DNA of 36,097 nt. It comes from RECO01 sp050485385 (GTDB lineage: Bacteria; Pseudomonadota; Alphaproteobacteria; Geminicoccales; Geminicoccaceae). Positions 25,937-32,908 of this stretch are shown piece after piece; positions within the stretch are counted from its first letter, which is position 1, and each line of letters begins with the position of its first letter. The notes beneath the pieces are model-generated. The model was not told where the DNA came from, ran no database searches, and worked only from the letters and a program-made list of their open reading frames with translations. The DNA lies in contig JBJHBG010000044.1 in assembly GCA_050485385.1 (NCBI GenBank), positions 1-36,097 of the forward strand, read 5' to 3'. Made by a program: the position numbers and the translations under genes.

Positions 25937-26971
25937 TCAGCCCATCACCCGCCGCAGCGCCTGGATGGCGCGGTCGATGCCGGCGTCGTCGACATCGAGA
26001 TGGGTGCAGGCGCGGAGTGTCCAGCGGTTGGTCGGGTTGCTGCGGACGCCGAGGGCGAGGAGTTCGCGGCTGACCTCGGCGGCTTCGCGGCCAGAGGCCT
26101 CGGTGGAGTAGAAGACGAGGTTGGTCTCGACCGGGCCGTTGACGAGGGTGAGGCCGGGAATCTCTTCGATGGCAGCGGCGAGGCGCTGGGCGCGGGTGTG
26201 ATCCTCGGCCAAGCGGTCGTAGTGGTGGTCGAGCGCGTAGAGGGCACCGGCGGCGACGATGCCGCCCTGGCGCAACGCACCGCCGAGCTGCTGCTTGATC
26301 CGCCACGCCTCGTGGATCGTTTCTTTCGAGCCGGCGAGACAGGCGCCGACCGGGGCGCCCAAACCTTTGGAGAAATCGAGCCAGATGGTGTCGCAGAGCT
26401 TGCCGTAGGCCGCCATCGGCACGCCTTGGGCGACCGCCGCGTTGGCGACGCGGGCACCGTCCATGTGCACCTTGAGGCCGTGCGCGCGGGCGACCTCGGC
26501 CACCGCCCGCACCTCGTCCACCGTCCAGGCGGCACCGCCGCCCATGTTGGTGGTGTTCTCCATGCAGACCAGCGAGGTGCGCGGGTGGTGGCGGTAGCTG
26601 CCGCGGATCGCCTCTTCGACCTGGCTCGCCGTGAACTTGCCGCGCTCGCCCGGCAAGCCCCGGAACATGCAGAAGGCGTTGGCGGCGGGGCCGCCGCTTT
26701 CGAAGTGGATCGGGTGCGTGGTCGCCTCCAGCAGCACCTCGTCGCCGGGTCGGGTGTGCAGGCGGAAGGCGATCTGATTGGCCATGGTGCCCGACGGCAG
26801 GAAGACGGCCGCCTCGTGGCCGAGCAGGTCCGCGACCTTGGCGCAGAGCGCGTTGATCGTCGGGTCCTCGAACGCCTGCTCGTCACCGACCTCGGCTTCG
26901 GCCATCGCTCGGCGCATGGCGGCGGTCGGGCGGGTCTTGGTATCGCTTGCGAGATCGACGAGGGCGTTCAT
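25937..26971 (-). CDS. ltaE: Low-specificity L-threonine aldolase (PLP enzyme)
   Basis: PLP-dependent fold-type I enzyme that splits L-threonine or L-allo-threonine into glycine and acetaldehyde. The 344-aa protein contains the family blocks: DLASDTKTRPTAAMRRAMAEAEVGDE near the N terminus, FLPSGTMANQIA, CMENTTNMGGG, HMDGARVANAAVA (Asp and Arg of the cofactor site) and WLDFSKGLGAPVG with the PLP Lys at 202. A C-terminal RACTHLDVDD motif completes the domain. ATG 26971 has AAGGAG upstream with five to six bases of spacing. It is divergent from the GNAT gene across 131 bases. Related beta-eliminating lyases share the fold, so substrate preference is not certain. Confidence 0.92.
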   Translation of the reverse strand: MNALVDLASDTKTRPTAAMRRAMAEAEVGDEQAFEDPTINALCAKVADLLGHEAAVFLPSGTMANQIAFRLHTRPGDEVLLEATTHPIHFESGGPAANAFCMFRGLPGERGKFTASQVEEAIRGSYRHHPRTSLVCMENTTNMGGGAAWTVDEVRAVAEVARAHGLKVHMDGARVANAAVAQGVPMAAYGKLCDTIWLDFSKGLGAPVGACLAGSKETIHEAWRIKQQLGGALRQGGIVAAGALYALDHHYDRLAEDHTRAQRLAAAIEEIPGLTLVNGPVETNLVFYSTEASGREAAEVSRELLALGVRSNPTNRWTLRACTHLDVDDAGIDRAIQALRRVMG

Positions 26972-27102
26972 GGCGGCTCCTTCGGTTGGCGCTCTCGTCT
27001 ATCGCTGGCGCGACCGGCCGGCGCAACCGTCGAGCCCGGGTTGCTGCCCTGCCACGCCCGGCGCCATAAGGGGGCGGACCGAGCCCCGATCGAGGATCGC
27101 CC

Positions 27103-27561
27103 ATGCCCCCTGGTGCCGCGTGGCACGTGCGCCATGCCGAACCCCGCGACCGCGACGGCTGGCGGGAGCTTTGGGCGGCCTACCTCGCCTTCTATCGCGT
27201 CGACGTTCCCGATGCGGCGACCGCCGCGACCTGGCGCCGCGTGCTCGACCCGGCGAGCCCCGTCTTCGGCCTGATCGCCGCGTGCGAGGAGCGGCTCGTG
27301 GGCTTTTGCGTCTGCGTCGTCCACGAGGCGACGTGGAGCGTGGCGCCGCACTGCTATCTGGACGACCTGTTCACGGCAGCCGACATGCGCGGGCGCGGTG
27401 TCGGGCGGGGGTTGATCGAGGCGGTGGTGCAGCGCGCCCGCGACGCCGGCTGGCACGACGTCTACTGGCACACCGAGGCGGGCAACGCCGTGGCGCGACG
27501 GCTCTACGACCGCGTGGCCGGGCCGGCCGACGGCTTCGTGCGCTACCGGGTGCGGGCCTGA
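27103..27561 (+). CDS. GNAT-family N-acetyltransferase
   Basis: A 152-aa acetyl-CoA-dependent acetyltransferase. After an N-terminal VRHAEPRDRDGWRELWAAYLAFY strand-helix, the body shows GFCVCVVHEATWSVAPHCYLDDLFTAADMRGRGVGRGLIEAV (about 67-107), where RGRGVGRG is the acetyl-CoA pyrophosphate-binding motif A, and a C-terminal WHTEAGNAVARRLYDRVAG block (motif B). Substrate is unknown; small amines or an amino group of a protein are equally possible. ATG 27103 follows GAGGA by about seven bases. It precedes the ABC import operon on the same strand, separated by 135 bases of hairpin-rich DNA. Confidence 0.88.
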   Translation: MPPGAAWHVRHAEPRDRDGWRELWAAYLAFYRVDVPDAATAATWRRVLDPASPVFGLIAACEERLVGFCVCVVHEATWSVAPHCYLDDLFTAADMRGRGVGRGLIEAVVQRARDAGWHDVYWHTEAGNAVARRLYDRVAGPADGFVRYRVRA

Positions 27562-27593
27562 CCGGCCGTTCGGTTTTGCCGTTGCCGAGGGCG

Positions 27594-27692
27594 CCGGCCT
27601 GGGCCAAGGTCCAGCCCTGGCCGGGCACCCTTGCCCGCGCCCGGGAGGCGCGACCAACCTGAAGGGGCTCCGGCAGTGCTGCCGGAGCGAGG
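27594..27692 (+). promoter_or_regulatory. Hairpin-rich leader before the ABC import operon
   Basis: Three hairpins lie in a row before the first permease gene. Hairpin A (27594-27624): CCGGCC-T-GGGC pairs with GCCC-T-GGCCGG, ten base pairs with one T-T mismatch. Hairpin B (27636-27652): CGCGCC-CGGGA-GGCGCG. Hairpin C (27667-27688): GCTCCGGCAG / CTGCCGGAGC, a perfect ten-base stem. GGGCA-CCCT-TGCCC (27623-27636) is an alternative stem that would compete with the end of A and the start of B. C abuts the GAGG ribosome site (27689-27692). A could instead terminate the GNAT transcript. Regulatory function is inference. Confidence 0.45.
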
Positions 27693-27696
27693 CATC

Positions 27697-28503
27697 ATGG
27701 CGGGGCACATCGTCGTTCGCGACGCCGGTTGGCTGAGGCGTCGCCTCGTTCCGACCCTTTGGTTCCTGGCGCCGCTCGCGTTCTTGGTGGTGGCCTGGCA
27801 GACGATCGTCACGGCGTTCGACGTCAACCCGCTCGTGTTCCCGGGCGTGCCCGCCGTGGTCGAGGCGGGGCTTGCGGGCATCCGCGACGGCACGCTTCTC
27901 ACCCACATGACGGCGAGCCTCACCCGCATCGCCGTCGGCACCGTGCTCGCCGTGCTGGTGGCCGTGCCGCTCGGCGTTGCCATGGGCGTCAGCCCGCTCG
28001 TCTCCGACTTCCTGACGCCGCTCTTCCGCTTCTTTTCGGTGCTGGCGGGCATCGCCTGGATCCCGATTGCCACCTTGTGGTTCGGCTACGGCTTCGGCGC
28101 CATCACCTTCGTCATCTTCAACGCCGTGTTCTTCATCGTCGCCTACAACACGCTGCTCGGCGTCTCGACCATCCCCAAGCCGCTGCGCCATGCCGCGGCC
28201 TCGCTCGGCGCCGGCCCCAGGGCGATGCTGTTCGAGGTCCTGTTGCCGGGGGCCTTGCCCAACATCGTGACCGGCATCCGGACCGGGCTCGGCTTCGCCT
28301 GGCGCGGGCTGATCGCGGCGGAAATGATCGCGACCAGCACCGGTCTCGGCTACATGCTGTTCCTTGCCCGCGACTTCTACCGCACCGAGGTGATCGTGCT
28401 CGGCATGATCCTCATCGGCATCCTCTGGCTCCTGCTCGACCGCCTGCTGCTGGCTCCGTTGGAGCGGCGGACCATCGAGCGCTGGGGCGTGGTCCGCAGC
28501 TGA
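27697..28503 (+). CDS. ABC transporter permease, SsuC/TauC/ThiX type (first)
   Basis: A 268-aa inner-membrane permease of the nitrate/sulfonate/taurine/pyrimidine importer class (BPD_transp_1 fold, about six helices). It shows VPLGVAMGVSPLVSDFLTPLFRFFSVLAGIAWIPIATLWFGYGFGAITFVIFNAVFF and the EAA-type cytoplasmic loop HAAASLGAGPRAMLFEVLLPGALPNIVTGIRTGLGFAWRGLIAAEM that docks on the ATPase. ATG 27697 has GAGG four bases upstream; an in-frame upstream ATG at 27631 would read through hairpin C. The stop overlaps the second permease by one base (TGATG). Confidence 0.92.
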   Translation: MAGHIVVRDAGWLRRRLVPTLWFLAPLAFLVVAWQTIVTAFDVNPLVFPGVPAVVEAGLAGIRDGTLLTHMTASLTRIAVGTVLAVLVAVPLGVAMGVSPLVSDFLTPLFRFFSVLAGIAWIPIATLWFGYGFGAITFVIFNAVFFIVAYNTLLGVSTIPKPLRHAAASLGAGPRAMLFEVLLPGALPNIVTGIRTGLGFAWRGLIAAEMIATSTGLGYMLFLARDFYRTEVIVLGMILIGILWLLLDRLLLAPLERRTIERWGVVRS

Positions 28504-29309
28504 TGAACCCGTTCGTCGCCCTCGGCCGCGCCTATCTCCGCCTGACCGTGCGCTTTCCCGCGATCAAGACGTTCGTGCCCTTCGTGCCGCTGATCGCCGC
28601 ATGGTGGTGGGTGGCGGCAGCCGAGCTGTTCCCGCCCGTTTTCTTCCCGAGCCCGCCGGCGGTCGCCGCCTCCTTCTGGAACCTGCTGACCAAGGGCGTG
28701 CTCACGGCCTATCTCTGGGACAGCGTGGTCCGGCTCGCCGTCGGCGGCATCATCGGCGTTGCCCTCGCCATCCCGCTCGGCGTCCTGGTCGGCCTCAGCC
28801 GCACCGCGCACAAGGCACTCTGGCCCGTGCTGCTCTTCTTTCAGGCCGTCGGCGACATCGCCTGGCTGCCGATCCTGGTCATCTGGTTCGGCTTCGGCCT
28901 CACCACCATGACCTTCATCCTGGTCTACACCGTCCTGTTCCCGGTGGTGCTCAACACCGTGCTCGGCGTGCGCTCGGTGCCCGAGCCGCTCTTGCGGGCG
29001 GCGCAGAGCTTGGGGGCCAGCCGCTTTCGGCTGATCGCGGAGGTCGTGCTGCCGGGTGCCTTGCCCAACATCATGACCGGCCTCAGGAACGGCCTCGGCT
29101 ACGGCTGGCGGGCCTTGATCGCCGCCGAGATCATCGTCGGCACCAGCGGCATCGGCTTTCTCATGTTCGACGCGCGGCGCGCCGGCTCGGTCAACGAGAT
29201 CGTCGTCGGCATGATCGTGCTCGGCATTCTCTGGTACATCGTGGATGCGTGGATCCTCGCCCCGATCGAAAAGGCCACGGGCGAGCGCTGGGGGCTCGTG
29301 CAGCGATGA
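28503..29309 (+). CDS. ABC transporter permease, SsuC/TauC/ThiX type (second)
   Basis: Also 268 aa and clearly paralogous to the preceding permease: the docking loop reads RAAQSLGASRFRLIAEVVLPGALPNIMTGLRNGLGYGWRALIAAEI, and both proteins end in a near-identical ERWG(V/L)V(R/Q) motif. Six hydrophobic segments are visible, with the core WLPILVIWFGFGLTTMTFILVYTVLFPVVLN. Two distinct permeases suggest the transporter is a heterodimer rather than the usual SsuC homodimer. ATG 28503 overlaps the previous stop, and its own stop overlaps the ATPase ATG (ATGA), implying coupled translation. Confidence 0.92.
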   Translation: MNPFVALGRAYLRLTVRFPAIKTFVPFVPLIAAWWWVAAAELFPPVFFPSPPAVAASFWNLLTKGVLTAYLWDSVVRLAVGGIIGVALAIPLGVLVGLSRTAHKALWPVLLFFQAVGDIAWLPILVIWFGFGLTTMTFILVYTVLFPVVLNTVLGVRSVPEPLLRAAQSLGASRFRLIAEVVLPGALPNIMTGLRNGLGYGWRALIAAEIIVGTSGIGFLMFDARRAGSVNEIVVGMIVLGILWYIVDAWILAPIEKATGERWGLVQR

Positions 29310-30064
29310 AGGACCTCGCCGTCGAACGGCTCGCCAAGACCTACTACGACGCCCAGCGCGGCACCGAGGTGGTGGCCGTCGACGACGTCTCCTTCGCCCT
29401 CGAGAGCGGCGAGTTCCTCTCCATCGTCGGCCCGTCCGGCTGCGGCAAGACCACCATCCTCAACATGATCGCGGGCTTCGTCGCCCCGACCGACGGCGCG
29501 ATCCGGCTCGACGACGCGCCCGTGCGCGGCCCCGGCCCCGACCGCGGCGTGGTCTTTCAGTCCTTCGCGCTGTTCCCGTGGAAGACCGTGCTGGAGAACG
29601 TCGCCTTCGGCCCGCGCATGCGCGGCATGAAGCGCGACCAGTGGGAGCCCAGAGCGCGGGAGTATCTGGACCTCGTCGGCCTCGGCCACGCCGCCGACCG
29701 CTATCCGAGCGAGCTTTCCGGCGGCCAGCAGCAGCGGGTGGGCGTGGTCCGCGCGCTCGCCAACGAGCCGGAACTGCTCTTGATGGACGAGCCCTTCGCC
29801 AGCGTCGATGCGCAGACGCGGATGACGCTGCAGGAGGAGTTGACCCGCATCTGGGAAGAGCGTCGGCCGACGGTGATCTTCATCACCCACGACGTGGCCG
29901 AGGCCGTGTTCCTCGCCAACCGGGTCATGGTGCTCTCCAAGGGGCGCATCCTGGAGGAGATCGCGGTCGACCTGCCGCGTCCGCGCTCCTGGGACCGGCT
30001 GATGGAGGACCAGGACTTCAAGGCGCTGTCCGGTCACGTGCTGCATGCGGTGCGTTCGGCATGA
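29306..30064 (+). CDS. ABC transporter ATP-binding protein, SsuB/TauB type
   Basis: A 252-aa ATPase energising the importer. Walker A GPSGCGKTT (42-50), Q-loop Gln85 in VVFQSFALFPWKTVLENVAFG, signature LSGGQQQR (137-144), Walker B LLLMDEP (157-163), D-loop SVD and switch His195 in FITHDVAEA are all intact. The aromatic-rich Q-loop (FQSFALFPWKTV) is typical of the taurine/sulfonate/nitrate subfamily. ATG 29306 overlaps the second permease stop and the stop overlaps the next gene (ATGA). Confidence 0.93.
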   Translation: MKDLAVERLAKTYYDAQRGTEVVAVDDVSFALESGEFLSIVGPSGCGKTTILNMIAGFVAPTDGAIRLDDAPVRGPGPDRGVVFQSFALFPWKTVLENVAFGPRMRGMKRDQWEPRAREYLDLVGLGHAADRYPSELSGGQQQRVGVVRALANEPELLLMDEPFASVDAQTRMTLQEELTRIWEERRPTVIFITHDVAEAVFLANRVMVLSKGRILEEIAVDLPRPRSWDRLMEDQDFKALSGHVLHAVRSA

Positions 30065-30393
30065 GCCTCGCCCGCCAGGCGCTGGCCTCCACCCGCGGCC
30101 GGATCGTGCTGGCGGTGCTGGCGGCGATCCTCGCTTGGCAGGCTTGGCTGAGCCTTGCGGTCGCCTTCAAGCTGTCGCCCGACCTCGCCAAGGAGGCGCG
30201 GCGGGTGAACGTGATCGTGACCCTGAGCTTCCCGCCCGAGCGCTTCCACATCCAGCACTTTCAAGCGCTCGGGCGGGTTTCCGGCACGGACGGCCCCACC
30301 GTCGAGGTGAGGGGCGTGCCGCCGGACAACCTGCGCGCCATGGCCCGGCCCTTCTGGGTCCGGCGCGTCGATCCGCTAACGGACGGAGGCTAA
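30061..30393 (+). CDS. Small single-helix membrane protein embedded in the ABC operon, unknown function
   Basis: A 110-aa protein that I do not recognise. It starts MSLARQALASTRG, followed by one hydrophobic helix (about 14-36, RIVLAVLAAILAWQAWLSLAVAF), then a soluble domain with RRVNVIVTLSFPPERFHIQHFQALGRVSGTDGPTVEVRGVPPDNLRAMARPFWVRRVDPL. Topology suggests a cytosolic N terminus and a periplasmic domain of about 74 residues. Its ATG overlaps the ATPase stop (ATGA) and it ends four bases before the binding protein gene, so it is translated with the transporter. SsuABC/TauABC/ThiXYZ operons have no standard subunit of this kind. It may assist the binding protein, hold the complex together or sense substrate; all of this is inference. 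Confidence 0.78.
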   Translation: MSLARQALASTRGRIVLAVLAAILAWQAWLSLAVAFKLSPDLAKEARRVNVIVTLSFPPERFHIQHFQALGRVSGTDGPTVEVRGVPPDNLRAMARPFWVRRVDPLTDGG

Positions 30394-30397
30394 GGAA

Positions 30398-31459
30398 ATG
30401 AGAACCACCAAGGGGTTCGTGGCCGGTGCGGCATTGCTGTTGGCGATGCCGGCAGTCGGCCAGGAGGACATGATCGAGCTTTCCGCCGGCATGGTGACCG
30501 GCATCGACCAGGTCGGCTTGCCGATCGCGCTGGAGCGCGGCTTCTTCGAGGACGAAGGGCTCGACGTCACCATCGCCCGGCCCTACGCCACCGGCGTCGA
30601 CGCCCTCAACGCGCTGCAGGCGGGCGAGGTCGCCATCGTCCAGGTCGGCGTGCCGATGATCGGTGCCGTGCTGCGCGGCATGGACCTCATAGCCCTCGGC
30701 AACTACTCGGGCAGCGCTACCCAGCTCGGCTCGGACGCCACCATGGCGCTGGTGACGAAGGAGGGCACCGGCATCGATCCGGACGACCTCACGACCCTCG
30801 CCGGCAAGCGCATCGCCGTCTCGTTCGGCACCATCAACCACCTCTACGCGCTGGCGCTGTTGGAGCAGGCGGGGCTCACCCCCGACGACGTGACGCTGGT
30901 CAACACGCCGCCGCCGGACATGACGGTGGCGCTCTTGGCCGGCGGCGTGGACGCGTTCTCGGGCTGGGACCCCTGGCCGATCATCGGCCTGCGCGACGTG
31001 CCGGGCGCGGTTCAGGTGATCCGTGGCGGCGACGCCATCGCCTATCTCGGCTTCAACGTCGCCGTCCGCTCCTGGGTCGAGGAGAACGGCGAGACCATCG
31101 AGAAGTTCCTCGCCGCCGTGTCCAGGGCCGACCAGTGGATGCGCGAGAACCCGGACCGCGCCGCCGAGGTGGCGACCCGCTGGATTCCCGGCCTCGACCT
31201 CGAGGTCGCGGCCGAGGCGATGCAGTACAACATCCAACAGAACGACCGGCGCCTCTCCGCCACCAACTTCCAGGCCCTGCACGATGCCGTCGAGACGCTG
31301 CACCGGCTCGACTTCATCCCCGGCACGTTCGACGTGAACGACCACATCGACGCCAGCCACATCGTCAAGGTGATGCAGGAGCGGCCGGAGTTGTTCGACG
31401 ACCTGCCGCCGATCCCGGAGGAGTTGATGGTCGGCGAGGGCTTCGTCTACGCGCCCTGA
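30398..31459 (+). CDS. ABC transporter substrate-binding protein, SsuA/TauA/NMT1-like
   Basis: Periplasmic binding protein of 353 aa with a signal peptide (about 1-21, KGFVAGAALLLAMPAVGQ). The body shows SAGMVTGIDQVGLPIALERGFFEDEGLDVTI, the family's first-lobe opening, then ATGVDALNALQAGEVAIVQVGVP and LAGKRIAVSFGTINHLYALALLEQAGLTPDDVTLVNTPPPDMTVALLAGGVDAFSGWDPW, a typical hinge region with the aromatic FSGWDPW that contacts ligand. Ligand class is nitrate/sulfonate/taurine/pyrimidine-like; I cannot narrow it. ATG 30398 has GGAGG eight bases upstream. Its last 13 bases overlap the convergent Gfo/Idh gene. Confidence 0.9.
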   Translation: MRTTKGFVAGAALLLAMPAVGQEDMIELSAGMVTGIDQVGLPIALERGFFEDEGLDVTIARPYATGVDALNALQAGEVAIVQVGVPMIGAVLRGMDLIALGNYSGSATQLGSDATMALVTKEGTGIDPDDLTTLAGKRIAVSFGTINHLYALALLEQAGLTPDDVTLVNTPPPDMTVALLAGGVDAFSGWDPWPIIGLRDVPGAVQVIRGGDAIAYLGFNVAVRSWVEENGETIEKFLAAVSRADQWMRENPDRAAEVATRWIPGLDLEVAAEAMQYNIQQNDRRLSATNFQALHDAVETLHRLDFIPGTFDVNDHIDASHIVKVMQERPELFDDLPPIPEELMVGEGFVYAP

Positions 31460-32406
31460 ACGGGCCCACCGGGCCGGCGCAAGGCCTCGGTGATGCGCAA
31501 GGCCGTATCCAGCGCGCGCAGGCCAGCCTCGCCGGATACGGTCACCGCCGCCTCGCCGGCGATGGCGTCGAGGAAGCTCTCGATCTCGAGCATGAGCGCG
31601 TCGTTCGGCTCGAACTGGCGCTCCTCGACGCCGATGCCGGGCAGCATCGGCAACGGCTTGCCGAGCCCGCGCCGGGCGATGGTCGCCTCGCGGGTCTGGA
31701 AGTCGATGGCGATGTAGGCGTCGTGCTGGAAGATGCGCATGCGCCGCTGCGGCGTCATGCTGACGCGGCTGGCGGTGACGTTGACCGTGCAGCCGCCCTC
31801 GAACTCGAGCCGGGCGTTGGCGATGTCGTCCTGGTCGGTGAGCACGGCGACGCCCACGGCATCCACCTTGGCGAGCGGCCGGCCGACGAACTCCTGGATC
31901 AGGTCGATGTCGTGGATCATGAGGTCGAGCACGATCGAGACGTCGGTGCCGCGGCCGGGATTGAAGCCGCCGAGGCGGTGGCTCTCGATGAACAGGGGCT
32001 CGGCGATGACGTCTTGGAGCGCCAGGATGGCCGCGTTGAAGCGCTCGAGGTGGCCGACCTGGAGGATGCAACCCTGACGCTTGGCAAGCTCGATCAGTGC
32101 CGCCCCCTCCTCGCGGGTGGAGGCGAGCGGCTTCTCGATCAGGACGTGTTTGCCGGCGGCCAGCAACCGGCTCGCCACCGCATGGTGGTAGCGGGTCGGC
32201 ACGGCGACGCTGGCGGCGTCGATACGGTCGATCACGTCCTCCAGCCGGGCGACCGCGAAGGACTGCACCTCCTGGGCGACGCGGGCGGCGGCGGCGGGGT
32301 TGGTGTCGACCACGGCGACCAGATCGGCGCCGGGAAGAGCCGCGTATTTCTGCGCGTGGTAGCGCCCGAAATGGCCGCAGCCAACCACCGCTACCCGCAC
32401 CGTCAT
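31447..32406 (-). CDS. Gfo/Idh/MocA family NAD(P)-dependent oxidoreductase
   Basis: A 319-aa sugar-type dehydrogenase. N-terminal Rossmann fold with VAVVGCGHFGRYHAQKYA (about 5-22), DLVAVVDTNPAAAARVA, the EKPLAST motif (91-97, with the Lys of the active site) and GCILQVGHLERFN; the second domain contains LGGFNPGRGTDVSIVLDLMIHDIDLIQEFVG with a catalytic-type His. The HLERFN block resembles the oxidoreductases that sit beside lpx genes in Rhodospirillales, including UDP-GlcNAc 3-dehydrogenase-like proteins, but no lpx genes are here, so I leave the substrate open. ATG 32406 is preceded by GGAGGAGAGGGG. It overlaps the binding protein gene tail to tail by 13 bases and is divergent from the VOC gene (68 bases). 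Confidence 0.87.
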   Translation of the reverse strand: MTVRVAVVGCGHFGRYHAQKYAALPGADLVAVVDTNPAAAARVAQEVQSFAVARLEDVIDRIDAASVAVPTRYHHAVASRLLAAGKHVLIEKPLASTREEGAALIELAKRQGCILQVGHLERFNAAILALQDVIAEPLFIESHRLGGFNPGRGTDVSIVLDLMIHDIDLIQEFVGRPLAKVDAVGVAVLTDQDDIANARLEFEGGCTVNVTASRVSMTPQRRMRIFQHDAYIAIDFQTREATIARRGLGKPLPMLPGIGVEERQFEPNDALMLEIESFLDAIAGEAAVTVSGEAGLRALDTALRITEALRRPGGPVQGA

Positions 32407-32474
32407 CGACCCCTCTCCTCCCCACGCGCACCCTGCCGCTGGCGTCGACGCCAGCGGTGACGTAGACGGACGTC

Positions 32475-32897
32475 ATGGAGCAACGTTTAAGCCTCGTCAC
32501 CCTGGGTGTCAGCGACCTCGAGCGTGCGGTCGCGTTCTACGAACGCCTCGGCTGGCAGCGCAAAGGCAATGCCTATGAGGGCGTCGCCTTCTTCGAGGCT
32601 GGCGGTGCTGTGCTGGCGCTCTACCCGAGAACGGCGCTCGCAGCCGAGGCCGGCATCGAGCTCGCCGACGGCGGCGGCAATCTGACCCTCGCCCACAACG
32701 TGCGCAGCCGTGCCGAAGTCGTCCTGGTGGCGGCGGCGATGCAGGCGGCGGGCGGCACGCTCCTGAAGGCGCCCGAGGCGCAGAGCTGGGGCGGCTATTC
32801 GGGCTTCGTCGCCGACCCCGACGGCTTCGTCTGGGAGATCTGCCACAACCCCGTCTTCCCGCTCGACGCGGCCGGCCGCGTCGTCCTGCCCGACTGA
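32475..32897 (+). CDS. VOC-superfamily (glyoxalase/bleomycin resistance type) protein
   Basis: A 140-aa vicinal-oxygen-chelate protein. Paired beta-alpha-beta modules: LSLVTLGVSDLERAVAFYERLGWQ at the N terminus and FVADPDGFVWEICHNP near the C terminus. The Glu of the second module (WEI) is a normal metal ligand, but the first module has Thr where glyoxalase enzymes place a His, so metal binding or enzyme activity is not assured. Possible roles are dioxygenase-like ring cleavage, isomerisation or binding of a small molecule. It is divergent from the Gfo/Idh gene and converges on the amidohydrolase with 11 bases between stops. Confidence 0.85.
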   Translation: MEQRLSLVTLGVSDLERAVAFYERLGWQRKGNAYEGVAFFEAGGAVLALYPRTALAAEAGIELADGGGNLTLAHNVRSRAEVVLVAAAMQAAGGTLLKAPEAQSWGGYSGFVADPDGFVWEICHNPVFPLDAAGRVVLPD

Positions 32898-32908
32898 GAC
32901 GGGGTCGC

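Noticed and set aside
27562..27696. TPP riboswitch before the ABC operon
   Set aside because: An ACCTGA followed by a stem and a CGAGG recalls the 3' half of the TPP aptamer, but the obligatory CTGAGA box and the matching P2/P3 arms are absent.
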